DNA of 64,000 bases, from positions 16,070,887 to 16,134,886 of the forward strand of contig NC_064034.1 in the NCBI RefSeq assembly GCF_932526225.1, written 5' to 3'. Every line of letters starts with the position of its first letter. Position 1 is the stretch's first letter. Under the pieces are notes generated by a model, which was given only the letters and a program-made list of their open reading frames with translations, was not told where the DNA came from and did no database searches. Made by a program: the position numbers and the translations under genes. The stretch is from Nematostella vectensis. Taxonomy: Eukaryota > Cnidaria > Anthozoa > Actiniaria > Edwardsiidae. This document shows positions 1 to 11,389 of the stretch, in pieces.

Positions 1-290
1 TTCGCGAGAATCCATGTCTGTCCATGTATGATGTGTAAACTGTACATGTTTTTATCCCTCACTAAAATATCGTCCCACTATTGAAAAAAAAATAGCCAAG
101 ATGACACTGTATTGGTGTGGCCATTATGACCGACTTGATCAATCATATATATTTTCTATCAAGATCGAGAAGGGGGGCTTGCTTAGTGTCTTCAGCGATG
201 GTGAAAGTGAAGAGTTGTTCCCCTCTTAAGTGCTCTTTTTAGAGAAATTCTGAATAGTACAGTGTTGGTGGTCTGAAAGTACATGAGGTT

Positions 291-705
291 TCACTGTATA
301 ACGGACACATTTATGTTCTGAGGGTGTCCGTTATATGGTGGGTCCACTGTATAACCCACACATTTTTGTTCTGAGGGTGTCCGTTATATGGAGGTTTCAC
401 TATGTATAACGGACACATTTTTGTTCTGAAGTTGTCCGTTATATGGAGGGTCCACTGTATAACGGACACATTTTTGTTCTGAGGGTGTCCGTTATATGGA
501 GGTTTCACTGTATAACGGACACATTTTTGTTCTGAGGGTGTCCGTTATATGGAGGTTTCACTGTATAACGGACACATTTTTGTTCTGAGGGTGTCCGTTA
601 TATGGAGGTTACACTGTATAACGGACACATTTTTTTTCTGAGGGTGTCCGTTATATGGAGGTTTCACTGTATAACGGACATATTTTTGATTTGGAGTGTT
701 CGTTA
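291..705. repeat. Minisatellite, about 53-bp units, each a small palindrome
   Basis: About eight tandem units with a period near 53 bp (one unit is 55 bp). Every unit contains ataacggacac and its complement gtgtccgttat separated by about 15 bases, so each repeat can fold into its own hairpin. The array stops about 45 bases before the splice acceptor of the exon at 749. Confidence 0.93.
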
Positions 706-748
706 TATCGGGGTCATAAGCCTAACTTTCTTGTGATTGTTTTCATAG

Positions 749-978
749 ACTTCAAGTCCTACAGGCTAGCGCGGCATGTCGATAAAGGTTCCGGTGCGTT
801 TCTGTATTTAGCACAGCAACTTGAGGGAGATGACAACATCTATCAACTGAACATCACCGATACGAAAGGAGGAGACCCTTTAAGGGATCTAAATATCGCA
901 CAACTCAAAGTCAAGGATGGCAACACAATCATAGGAATCTTATGCGATAACGGTGAATGTATGCTCAGAAAGGAATGA
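749..978 (+). CDS. Last exon of small gene A (unknown function)
   Basis: I do not recognise the family. The exon follows a good acceptor (TTTTCATAG at 740-748), enters in phase 1 (two bases complete a codon), encodes 75 residues and ends in TGA at 976-978. The C-terminal half has a motif pattern G-DPL-x-I, LKV-x-D, IIG, C-x-GEC and a final R-K. The same pattern and the same intron phase occur in the last exon at 8866-9074, so the two are paralogues. Poly(A) signals AATAAA lie at 1431 and 1441. Upstream exons should lie left of the window. An ORF beginning at 655 runs through the minisatellite into this exon; that upstream part is intron, not coding. Confidence 0.7.
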
Positions 979-1872
979 TCGGAACCGTGCTACATTGGAC
1001 TGGGATTTGGATTGTATGGTTATGCAGATAAATTAATGGTACACTGAAAAGAGAGACGCGTAGGATTTAGGGATTATCTCATCGTACTGAACTGGAGAAA
1101 GAACGCTAGTTTGTTTTTGGGCGCAAAAATGGGGAAGCCACTGCTGGAAAATGGAAGCCATTTGAAGGATGAAAGCCATTTAAGTATTGGAAAGCAATCA
1201 ACATCGTGCGGCACTTATTGTTCTTAGCTCCTTGTATCCAATCAGCAGCGGTTATGAAGTGGGTAGCCACGGAATGCCTAGACCAGCGAATGGGCCTCCG
1301 CATTCTTACGCCGAGGGATTATATCTCTTCTAATGACTGGTAAATACTACCGAGTGCACGAGAGCCTTTTTAAAGGTGTAACTTTCCAGCGTGTGTCTTA
1401 TCTTAGTAATCAAGTAGCTTATACGATAAAAATAAAAGTCAATAAAAACCCAGAAACCCGCGTTTAGATGGCAACCGTAGATATATTTTTTTTATTTGTT
1501 ATCTATTTTCTAATGAGAAAAGTTGGATTCGCCAACAAATGACCCAAGAATATATTATATACGTTTGTGACGACTTCCGCTGTGTGTGAAAATCAAACAA
1601 AAGACGTGGTAGCATTATTGGTTTATACAAAAAGATCGCGAAAAGCGGAATTGGTGCTTGAGCTTGTAGTACTTGTATAACATGCATGCTATTTTCCGTG
1701 CCTATTCAGCAAAGTTCATTAGTCACTTCCTCAGGATGGATGGTGTAACGCAATAATTATGCGGGCTTCATTACTGACCCGTCACATAACAAATAATCTC
1801 ATAAAAACAGTCGCGCTTGATAGTCGTCCCCTGATAGCACTTTGGGTGTGGTCAACAGCAATTCTTTCGCCT

Positions 1873-2060
1873 TAAAAAGATAGCACACCAGGCTGTTAGG
1901 TGTGGCGAAGTAACTTCTAATTCTAAGCACTAAAAACAAACTCATTTTCAGACGCCACCACCATCAAGCACATCTTTTTTCTGACTAAAATCATGTCCAG
2001 TTGTTATTAGGATGTGATGATCCACTAGTGTGAGACCCTTTTAAGGATAGCAGAAACGGG
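1873..2060. repeat. Dispersed repeat, copy 1
   Basis: The segment shares, in opposite orientation, sequence on both sides of the element at 17294-18065: the part near 2000-2035 matches 17235-17280, and the part near 1880-1945 matches 18085-18145. A shorter piece (tgtgagaccc plus gatagcagaa) recurs near 31070. Confidence 0.6.
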
Positions 2061-2429
2061 AAAATTATGAACACCCCCTATTCCCTTAAAGGGATTAAAG
2101 CTTTTGGAGCGCCCATAAAGACTACTAGATCTTCGAACATGCTGACGGCTGATATGACGTCCTGAGGGAGGGTCTGCTGGACAAATTGAGATGTTGTATT
2201 TATGCTATATGTCAGGAGCGGTTTATTTGATCTTTAGCGAAGTGCTAAGGTTACTAAAACCTCCTTTATTTGCGTTCAAAAACATGTAAAAAAATCATAT
2301 ATAGAAAAAATTTACGCGACTCGGCCACTATGCAAGATCAAATGATTAAACAACTTATGTAACACTAAACACCATATTTGATATTTGGCGATTTGGTCGT
2401 TAGTCTCGCGCCGATTACCCGAGTACAAT

Positions 2430-2431
<2 letters not shown>

Positions 2432-2463
<32 letters not shown>
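2432..2463. repeat. GT dinucleotide microsatellite
   Basis: About 16 uninterrupted TG/GT units. The overlapping ORFs in this place read only poly-Val/Cys or Thr/His and are artefacts. Confidence 0.95.
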
Positions 2464-2464
<1 letters not shown>

Positions 2465-4078
2465 TCGGTCTTTAGGGGGTAAAAGTGAAGGGTGCTTGTC
2501 GGAAAATACCCCTAAAACTAAAAATACCTTCACACCAAAAATTGCTACACTAGAATATATCCCAAGAGCAAAATGTATCTCTGAAAAAAATTTTTTTCTC
2601 AAATAAACGTCGCCCGATTTAGACTCCTAAAATCTACGACGAGCATGGGATCGAACCCCCCGGGGTCTCAATTCATAGAGGTATTGAAAGCTTCACTTAC
2701 GAAAAACTGAATAAAAGCTTTTTGTTGTTAACTAAAAATTCTGCCAACCCAGTTCCACCACGAACGGGGACTTCTAGCCAAAAATTGGATCTTGTAGCCG
2801 CAACTGGTCGCTCAAAAGAGGTTAAAACTACAGTTTTTGGGTGACCAATATTTTGGGACTTGGAAAAGTGGCCTTTTAAAAGAGGGTCTATAAGCAACGA
2901 ATACTAGTAATGAATTACAGCGAGACATAACGGTTATATCCGACTAGAGATACACTGCTTAACAAAGCCACGATGATCATGGCAGCGTATCGGATCAAAA
3001 TACCCCCAGACCTGCCCGCTGTCAAACCGCACGAAACAGAAAACTCTAGCGCGGGCCAACACATATTATTCATCAGGCATTATTTTAACTGAGATAGGAA
3101 TGCTAGAGTTGTGGGAAATTTTAGCTTAAGGGCAGCTAAGGTCAAACCTACGGCACATATCATAATTATGGCATGTTTTGAAATGGAATACATTTAATTG
3201 TTTTACAGGTTTTCTTAATATGTTGTCGCGTTGGTGAGTCATAAGCTTCTGTACCTCACTTCCGGGCTTACGACAAAACCAAAAAATAACTAAAGAAAAG
3301 AATTATTGCTGTAGAACGACCGTATCGAAGAAAAACAGAGCGTTAAAAGCGCTTATACGTCCTTCCTATTTAGCGCTATTCTGGTGATGTTATCTGTGTT
3401 GATCGGCATGCATGGAGCGCGCATGGCGTTATTCTCTAGCAAGTGGGACGGGAAATTTTACATTCCGTCCTGGCGATTAACCGAGTGTTCACTTATTCTA
3501 TTCTGAGTATGTCATGATAGATGCAATGGTGAATGGTAATGCATGGTGAAAGGAATCTTCACGCGCACAATATAGGAGTCTTACCATCACCTACTCCTTT
3601 GTTATTGTTTATCATTGAAAATTCAGCGGTTCATTTGCAAGGAAACTTCAAAATATTAATCTACGAATGAAGTCTGATATGTTATTGACGATATTTGATT
3701 GGAAATATCTTGGTTACTTGCTTGAATTAGCCGATGGAAATGGATGCTTTTTGTGACTCGCCATTCAGCGGGAGCATAAAATGGCGGCGTGATTGGCCTT
3801 CTTTAAAATACTTAAAGACTTAAAATACGAGTAGTGACGCTTAAACCGGGTGTTGTTGTCCCAGTTCATAGTTTTGTGTATGATTATAGCACTACGCCTA
3901 GCTTGAATGAAGGCGCATGTTGCGTGACCCGCAACGGTAATCATTGTGTCACGCTAACGTCTTCGCGATAAATGATGAGTGAAATATAGCTTATTGGTAC
4001 TTATACATCAGAGGCGACAGCCAATCAGTGCGTAGATATCGCGTGACCCTCTCGATAACTCGATTTGTGATTCTCTAG

Positions 4079-4169
4079 CTTTTATAAATCGAAGGCGGGG
4101 ACGTAACCAACAGCACAGACAAAAGGTTTAAACCACCGTGGTTAAGTTCAGCAAAGCTCCCGCTATTCC
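4079..4169 (+). promoter_or_regulatory. TATA box and non-coding leader exon of small gene B
   Basis: TTTATAAATC at 4081 is a good TATA box. About 25-30 bases downstream is a plausible start region, and the following 60 bases contain no ATG and end at a strong donor, CC|GTAAGT at 4169/4170. The next acceptor that leads into an ATG exon is at 6817. That these belong to one transcript is inference from orientation and splice-site quality. Confidence 0.45.
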
Positions 4170-6816
4170 GTAAGTACGACCTCGATTTCTTTCACTATCT
4201 TTCTCAATGGCCCCTATCGTTTATCCGAACTCTGTTATCTTAGTGTTTGAAAGCTCTTTACTCTTATTGTCAAGTGATTATTGGCGAAGAAAGTGTCTTT
4301 AATTAGAGCGCGTAAAGTCGAATTTGTCGAGTGACAATAACGCAAGAGAGAGAGAGAGGTATCAATGTGGCGTCTGTCGACTATCTCCCCAAACAACCAA
4401 TTGTTCCATAGCCGCTTAGAAATAGTTAATGTCATGTTATTTTTGCTTTTGCTTTCTGTACATCCCAAGCGTGGCTTGTGGAGAGAAAGAAGACCGATTC
4501 AAACGTAGCAAACGAACCAAGTATCTCGTGAAACGCGACCAAAATATGACCATCCGATCTTTATTTCCGTTAACAATTTCATGGCTCTTTGTTGATGTAT
4601 AACCACCACGTGTTGTCTTTCTCGTGTCAAAAAAAAAAACACTCCATCACTCCACGAACATAGTGAAGACGAAAGCTCGGCATCTTAACGGATAAAAGAA
4701 ATGAGATCGCAAAATACCACACCTTCCTTCTACAAATAAAAAAAACGTGTTGTTCGTAGTTTCGCTTTTGGTGTATTAGTTACTGCTTATGTTTTGGAAT
4801 TGTCGGTGCGACAAAAGCGTTTCTGAATTCGTTTACGACATGGGAGTTGAAACGCAGCTTTCAACTTGGAGACCCTTATGTAGTTGAGCCGTATGTTATT
4901 TGTGTCGCCTGCCCCCAGGGTAGAATATAATCATAAGGAGCAAATATGAATAGTGCGAATCATACGAAGCGATAAAATCCTTCAACCAAAACGTCTAACG
5001 AAACACTAATGATTTTGAGTGAATGTATGACATTTTCAGCATACTTTAGACAAAGAAGTTAAAAAATAGTTGATAGAAAACGTTCGGTTTTTATTCCTAT
5101 TTTATGTACACATCGTTGGATGACTGATTTGGCCTTAAGTCTTTCTTCAGATCGCGTAGCGAGACATGCAAGGGTGCTCTACCTATAGATAAAGATATCG
5201 GCGCGTTCGTAACACGAGTTTGTTTGTGAAGCGGTTTGTTTTATCACAGCAGAAGCGAATTGATGGCCTATTTTCTGTCTGAGTATCAAGTGACTTAAAG
5301 GACTTCGTGGAGCAAAAGATTGCGTGATCTTAACAAACAATCTTTGATTATAGCCTTTTTGACATCGCATCTGTTGGAACGCGCGACAATTACGGGTGAA
5401 ATTCAAACACTTCGGCTAAGCAAGTATGGCGACCCCGATAGACTTGTAAACAAAAGCATTTGACATTCGGTAAATGTTTATGCGAAAAGTAATTCCCGAT
5501 TGTTTATTCTTTCTGTTTTAAACTGAGTGGTCCTAGATAAAAACCGAAGAAAGGCATAATTCCTAAAACGTCAATGTGGAATTCGAGGTCTTAGATGTAA
5601 TTATTCAGTATCTAATATGAACATAGCCGACGGCATGTTAGACATAATCCGCAAGACCCTCTCTATTGGGCTATGGACCTCAAAGGACATGCGCATATTC
5701 TCGCTGGCCAAAAACAAACTCGTTTTGTTTCGGTATTTTTCAACGGTTTAAACTGTTTTGAAGTGATACTTTCCGGTTGTTTCCCGGAACGGCAAAGTAA
5801 TTCGAGGAATGCCCCAAGCACTTGCACGGATAAACTTCAAAAATGAAATACTTCTGATAGCTATGGTTTCTACACTTGTGTTTGATTTGTGCATTCAAGT
5901 CGTAGACCTAGAAGTGTATTGTTCTGCACGGGAAGACATGCAAATATTCACGATGCACCAAAGACCAAAGTAGTAAAAGTAAAGTGCTCACCCAAAAATA
6001 AACAGTTCCTAGGAGCAAATAAAGGCATGCAGAAAGACGTTTATTGGATTTCTCACGCAAACAAATACGGTTTACATGGTATGGAACTACAGACAAATTG
6101 TAGAAAAACTAATAGTTCTGCTTAGGAGTGGTAGAATCAGGGTTAAATAAATCAAAATAACGTTGAAATGGTATGTTTTGCACATCTGTAAGAACAGGGC
6201 AGTTTCGTTGACGTTTCGAGTGTTAGCCCTTCGTTGTAGAAAAAAAAAATTCAGGGAGTCTTTTAGTCTATTTTGCTCCGACAAAGGGCTCGCTAACGCT
6301 CGAGAAGCGAAGCGGACCATTTCAACCTTACGATGATTTCCCTAATACGGTTTACAGTCTGACATAAATAAGGGAAATAAAACACGCAATATCAATAAAA
6401 AACAAAGATGTCACATTTGAGAAAGCGGAGCGTAACTCCCTCACCCCTCCCTCGCTTCCTATGGCCGCTGTGCCCTAGGTCCAAGATGATAGAATACAAC
6501 ATAAGGGAGTGTTACTAAATTACACCGAGGGGAGGGAGGGAAGATTTTTACTCAAGACACCTTAAAATTTCAGAGCCCCCCTTTCATTGTAAACATTTTT
6601 TTCGGTGGTCCCCCTTATAGAACCCCAAAATTATCTTTCTTTTTCCCTTAGAGGACCTTTTTTATCAAAGCCCCCCTTTTGGATGTTAAAATTATTGGAG
6701 CCTCCCCTCAATATCTTCCCTCCCCCACCGTCGGTATATTTAATGAACACTTCCTAAGTATGACATAACATATGATATAACGCATGATATAACAAAAATA
6801 TTTTTTTATCATACAG
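4170..6816. other. Putative first intron of small gene B
   Basis: Apart from the foldback element at 6505-6754 and an AG run near 4347, I see no gene, RNA or clear repeat. Short ORFs here lack splice context or recognisable motifs. Confidence 0.4.
6505..6754. mobile_element. Foldback MITE, PIF/Harbinger-like, TAA target duplication
   Basis: The left end (GGGAGTGTTACTAAATTACA) is mirrored by the right end (tttaatgaacacttcc), and inner GGGAGGGAAGAT by its complement, so the 250-bp element folds on itself. It is flanked by TAA on both sides (6502-6504 and 6755-6757). A TWA duplication with a GGG terminus is typical of PIF/Harbinger elements; the superfamily assignment is inference. Confidence 0.65.
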
Positions 6817-6846
6817 AGTTCGGTCGCCACCTTCGTCGATTCCGCA

Positions 6847-9074
6847 ATGGCGTTCTTGATTGATAACTTATCGTCCGACCAATGGAAGCGAGTCGACTGT
6901 CACACCGATCCTGAAAAAGACGGTATGTGTACAGTCAAACGTTTTCGTAAGATGAAAACATTTCACAATACGCAGCAAGAGAATTGATTGGTCAAGATAG
7001 CATGGTTGGTTACGACGCGTACAACAAACGTGTTTCAGTTTCTGGGCGGTTGTGAAACTACCAATCATCCGGTAGTAAGTCGCGCAGATGTTGTCCTATA
7101 GTCTAGACAATACTTTCGTGAACCATGGGCGATAGGATGGTTTAGCGGTTTATATGGTTTGATGGTGGTTGGGTTTTGTCTTGGAGTGGCAGATAACAGT
7201 CTTTTGAAGCCTTTTCCATCGCAATTTGAGCTTTTGAAGCGAGTGTGTAACCGAGATCGTCTCGTTGGGCCTTGTTTATGCTTAAACACCATCAAACCAA
7301 TACAAACCACAACTAAACTATCTTATTATATTATACGGAGATTTACGCGCCAAAAACCATTGTGATAAAACTAGTCTCTTCGCGCTAGAGAAGCCAGCTG
7401 GTTGGTCGTACGATTTTTTCCACTAATGAAAACCCCTGTATTGGCGTTCTGATTGGCTATATCATTATTTCACTTGTGAGCAAAATTGTTTAGTTTTCTC
7501 GCATTTCTTTATAATTGACAATTTCGAGTAGTGCTAATATTTTCGCACATTAGCCACTCCTATCTATTCATCTTTATCTATATCAGGCTACAGAGAAGAC
7601 CTCATCTTCCTTATCTATATCAGGCAACAGAGAATCATATCTCGTCTTCTTTATCTATATCAGGCAACAGCAAGAGACCATGATATAAGAGAACGAATCC
7701 CCGTGGCCCATGATAACGTCCAAGAAAGCTATTTTTAGATTGCGCGAGCTTGTCAATCATAGCATCCATACATGGTTCGTCGCGCCATATTTGGTTATGG
7801 GCACCACGAGCTAGTACAATTTCACACCAATTTTTTTCCCTCTGCACTTCTTTACTTCGTTCGCTACCTGTTATTATCCTTTTAGCTTCTCTTCAAGGCT
7901 CATGATCACAATGCTACCCATGGGGTGGTGTCCTGTTATCTGTTAAGTTATCTAATGTTCAGTTATCTAAATGTTATATAAATAATTGAACGGGAAGACG
8001 TCTGGGAGACGGTGAATTTGGAGTTCATTCAAGATGCATCGTGCAGACTCCTAAAAAGTTCGTTTTCTCTGCAATTCGGTGAGATAGAATACCTAGGCAT
8101 TCTCAGAGTCTATGTTATGTATTTTAATACAAGAAGGCCTTTATTTTTTCTTTGATTTATAACATTTTTAGATGAATGAACTTCAATTTTTCAAGCAAAT
8201 GTTCAGAAATCATGTCACTCAAGAAACCCTTGTCACTGGAATAAGATCTACTTCATTATAAAGACTTGAAATCTTTTATTTGTAATATCGGTGTGAATAT
8301 AATGGTATTAAGTTCTGGATGTATCTTTTTCATTAAAAGGGAATTGGAAGAGAATTGTGTGTTGTAAACACAGATTTATGATTGATTGTTGTGTTATAAG
8401 TAATTTGCGAATCAGCAGTGAAAGCTTTTACTGGCTAAGTTGACCCCAGAGCCTAAAATCACGCACTTTATGCATTTCAATGTCCCAGAAACGGTTGATT
8501 GGCTCCAGCGTACTCTATGGAAGATCATTTTTACAGCGTTCGTAAAAAAGGAAGGTATTTTCGGTCAAAAAGATTTCCGAAACATCCTTTGCCGGATCAC
8601 ATTGCTCAAGATGTGATCGCGCGTAAGACTCTTGTTGCTAGGAAACGTGAGCGCTAACCAATCAGAGACGTATCTAAAAAATAACTGCTTGTTCTAAAAA
8701 TAGTATTTACTGACGTCATCATTGGAACATACCCTAATACGGGGGATTCGTTCTCTTACATCATGGTCTCTTGGCAACAGAGAATATCTCATCTTTCTTA
8801 TCTATATCAGGCTACATAGAATATCTCATCTTCCTTATCTCTATCAGGTTACAGAGAATATCTAGTCTGTCACCGATTGCCGACAAGTGACGAGAAAGTC
8901 GAATTCAAATACTCGGCTAGCGAAGAGAGGAACGACTCGCGGCCGGTGGAACTCATGCTCTACGGCGCCAGAGGGAGGGACCCCCTGCAAGGAATTCAGC
9001 GGCCCTATCTCAAGGTGGAAGACAACCAGATCATAGGCATGGAGGTGTGCGGAGAGTGTTGCGAGAGGAAGTAA
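6847..9074 (+). CDS. Small gene B, 94 residues, unknown function, paralogue of gene A
   Basis: Two coding exons are proposed. Exon 6817-6922 follows ATACAG, has its first ATG at 6847, encodes 25 residues (starting MAFLIDNLSSDQ) and ends in phase 1 at donor G|GTATGTG. Exon 8866-9074 follows ATCTAG, supplies two bases to the split codon (giving Val), encodes 68 more residues and stops at TAA. The phases fit exactly, giving 94 aa with no signal peptide. Its end carries the G-DPL, LKV-x-D, IIG and C-GEC-x-RK pattern also seen in gene A. No family is recognised. AATAAA lies at 9628-9633. The intron contains a split minisatellite and a hAT-like element. Another exon between these two cannot be excluded. 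Confidence 0.6.
7567..7670. repeat. Minisatellite, about 38-bp units (left half)
   Basis: Three units built on tatctatatcaggcaacag followed by agaat and a cttc-rich stretch. The same unit resumes at 8774-8865, so one array has been split by the insertion at 7671-8773. Confidence 0.8.
7671..8773. mobile_element. Non-autonomous hAT-like DNA transposon, 1103 bp
   Basis: Terminal inverted repeats of about 34 bp: the left end starts CAAGAGACCATGATATAAGA and runs into gaacgaatcccc; the right end is its complement with one or two mismatches. GCAACAG (7 bp, or 8 if the boundary base is shared) flanks both sides at 7664-7670 and 8774-8780. No transposase-like ORF is inside. The length of the duplication and the CA..TG ends point to hAT; that class is inference, the element boundaries are seen directly. 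Confidence 0.8.
8774..8865. repeat. Minisatellite, about 38-bp units (right half), abutting a splice acceptor
   Basis: Continuation of the array at 7567-7670. The last unit ends in the acceptor ATCTAG used for the exon at 8866, so the repeat unit contains the 3' splice-site neighbourhood (tatcaggYWacag). Confidence 0.75.
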
Positions 9075-9268
9075 CCAAACAAAAAACAGACAAAAATGGA
9101 ACAGCAGCAGCACAGGGACGGTGTGATCCCAGAAAGGATTCATTTCAACCTCCAAAATAGACCCCCTCTCTGGATTTTCCATCCTAGAAATCTGACGAAG
9201 TACAGTGTTTGTTTGAAAAACAAAATGGTGATTTTACCCACTGGGAATCGACCCCGCACGCCAACCAG

Positions 9269-9448
9269 AATAGGCCATTCCAGCTATAAGCATGCGCGCG
9301 CACTCACCATGGAAACCTACCTCAACTACCGGCATGCAGCGCGCGCTTCGTTTGGTGCAAGCTTAAAAAAGGCGCGCGCTGCATTCTGGTAATTGAGGTA
9401 AATTTCTATGGTAATGCGCGCGCAAAATTATAGCTGGAATGGCCTATT
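9269..9448. mobile_element. 180-bp foldback element, GC-rich
   Basis: The left arm begins aataggccattccagctata and the right arm ends with its exact complement. The arms continue as imperfect inverted repeats through GCGCGC tracts, with a short loop near 9350-9372. It lies in the 3' UTR or just downstream of gene B. Any ORF across it is an artefact. Confidence 0.85.
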
Positions 9449-10410
9449 GCACATTCCCTCTGCAAGGAATGTTTTTTTTCTGGAATCATACAATCTCAAA
9501 AAAAAAAAAAGAAAAAAAATATAGCAAAGAGGAGCCCAAATAAGTAAAAGATGAGCTTTTATAAAAAGACCAGGTGACAGATGATCGGTGCTTGTAGTGA
9601 TGATTGGTATATAATTATAGTATGTTCAATAAAATCTAAAGAAATCAAAAAGTCATTTGTGTTAATCGCTGATTCTTACTAAGAGTGACCCTGTAGGGAC
9701 TGCGATGCCTTGTTTCAAATAAAAGGCAAACGTGTGAGGTTTGGACACAGTACACTAAAATTACATTAAAGCACAAAAATAGAATTTGAGCAAAAAAGTG
9801 AAAAGAGTGTTTTTGTGCACCTTCGCAATAAATAGAGCGTGCTGCAGAGTAGAACCTAAATGTACCTTATTCTTCTTAATTTTCGCGCGTACTTAAATTC
9901 GCGATTTTTGCGATTTTTGCTTAAACTTAAAGACTCGCGAAAAATAAAGACAGCAAACTTTGATCTCGCGAAATTTGTGGATATAGTAAAAGGATTTCCT
10001 AGCGAGGACATGTAATGATACTCAATAATGGCTCGAGAGAACATAAGATTTTTACGTTATTGAAGACTGACTTTTAAAGTAATTTAGCGAGTTGGTTTAG
10101 TGCCAATATATTGGTCTTGTTTCAGTTGTTGTTTTGTTTAAAAACGAAAAGTCACTTGAACTTCAATTTCGCAAAATTAAATTCCCGGCAAACACTTTTT
10201 TCTACACGATCGCTAAATGAAAGACTCGAAAGTGCCGAGAAATCTTTAGCGAAATTTAGGACGCGCAAAAATAAAGAAGAATAAGATAGCAATAATCTTT
10301 GGTAAACCATTAAACATTGGGTACTAATGGCCTAAATTCATAGGAACTAATCTTGGTTTTCTCTGAATATCGATTTTTCTGTAGACTTGCCATATTGTAA
10401 TATCAAGGTT
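9449..10410. other. Intergenic stretch without genes
   Basis: Contains only the poly(A) signal of gene B at 9628-9633 and AT-rich sequence. I see no coding signal or clear repeat. Confidence 0.5.
9628..9633 (+). terminator. Poly(A) signal of small gene B
   Basis: AATAAA about 550 bases after the stop at 9074, in an AT-rich context on the gene's strand. Confidence 0.5.
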
Positions 10411-10697
10411 AGGGACCGTTCATTTTTTATCAGGGAGGGCGTGAGCTTTTGTGATGGCTCGTTATATTTAGATAGAACAAAATAAAGTTTAAAACAGTCG
10501 TTAGTGTATGTGCACTGTCTCAACTCAAACAGAATACTCTTCGCTGGGGTCCTCATGAACCCTCTATCGCTGCCCTCGCCATCCTCATTGCCTCCACTTG
10601 CTATCCTCATCGCTGTCCTCTTCTAGGGGCGTACGTAGGATTTTAACAATATAATCGAAAAGCCCAAACTGTCGTGATCTCGTAGCAGAACAATGAA

Positions 10698-10767
10698 TAC
10701 AATACACCAAAAACTGGAAATCGACTCTGTTTGGCAGAAGTCGATTTCCAGTTTTTGGTGTATTGTA
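10698..10767. repeat. Perfect 29-bp inverted repeat with 12-base loop
   Basis: Arms 10698-10726 and 10739-10767 are exactly complementary and the loop is ctgtttggcaga. The right arm runs into gtaggattttaaca, which also occurs 130 bp upstream at 10635. A template-switch duplication or a small-RNA precursor would both fit. Confidence 0.9.
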
Positions 10768-11389
10768 GGATTTTAACAAGTTGCAGTCAAAGCATTCAGA
10801 AGCTGAATAAGGGCGTGGCCCCTCATCCCGCATCCCCGTGAAGATTTCATAGCTCCCGCTTTTGGGTTTGAAATTGGCGTCAATGCGTCAGAATTTTGAG
10901 AATATTACACGATCCTCTGTCATCCTCGATCTAAAAAAGGACTTCAGTCGTCGCGTGTCACTGAACGAAAAATATGTCTGGAAATCATCTGTAGATTACC
11001 ATGATTAAAAAAATTAAATTTTTTATTCTCATTATATATATAAAACGACGTACATAAATAATGAATGAGTAAACATTTGATTTTTCCCCTCGTTACGCAT
11101 TTATCGCCAAATTGTTTTGAAGTCCAGTTACTGCAGGCTTATAGGCTGCGTACGCCCCCGTCATCGCTATCCTCATCACTTCTATCCTCGCCATCCTCAT
11201 CGCTATCTGTTGTAAGTGCGAGTCTCCTTTATTCCTCAAACTCCAGGAAATGACGTCACAGGACGTCTTACAAATATGGCCAATCATACAACACCTCCCT
11301 TCAAGTTTACACTAAGGGTGGTTCAACAGTAAACTTTATAACAAACAAATAGTAACAAACGTGTTCTTTCACTTTCTAATCTACCTTCT

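Larger units (their letters stand above)
979..4080. other. Intergenic stretch between small genes A and B
   Basis: Holds the presumed 3' UTR of gene A with AATAAA at 1431 and 1441, a repeat-family fragment near 1873-2060 and a GT microsatellite near 2432. I see no other coding signal; the short ORFs here show no motif, codon pattern or splice context. Confidence 0.5.

Noticed and set aside
291-705. CRISPR-like array
   Set aside because: Units are contiguous tandem repeats with no unique spacers, and the genome is eukaryotic.
655-748. Upstream part of the 107-codon ORF ending at 978
   Set aside because: It reads through the last minisatellite unit; the acceptor at 748 and the phase shared with the paralogous exon mark the true coding start.
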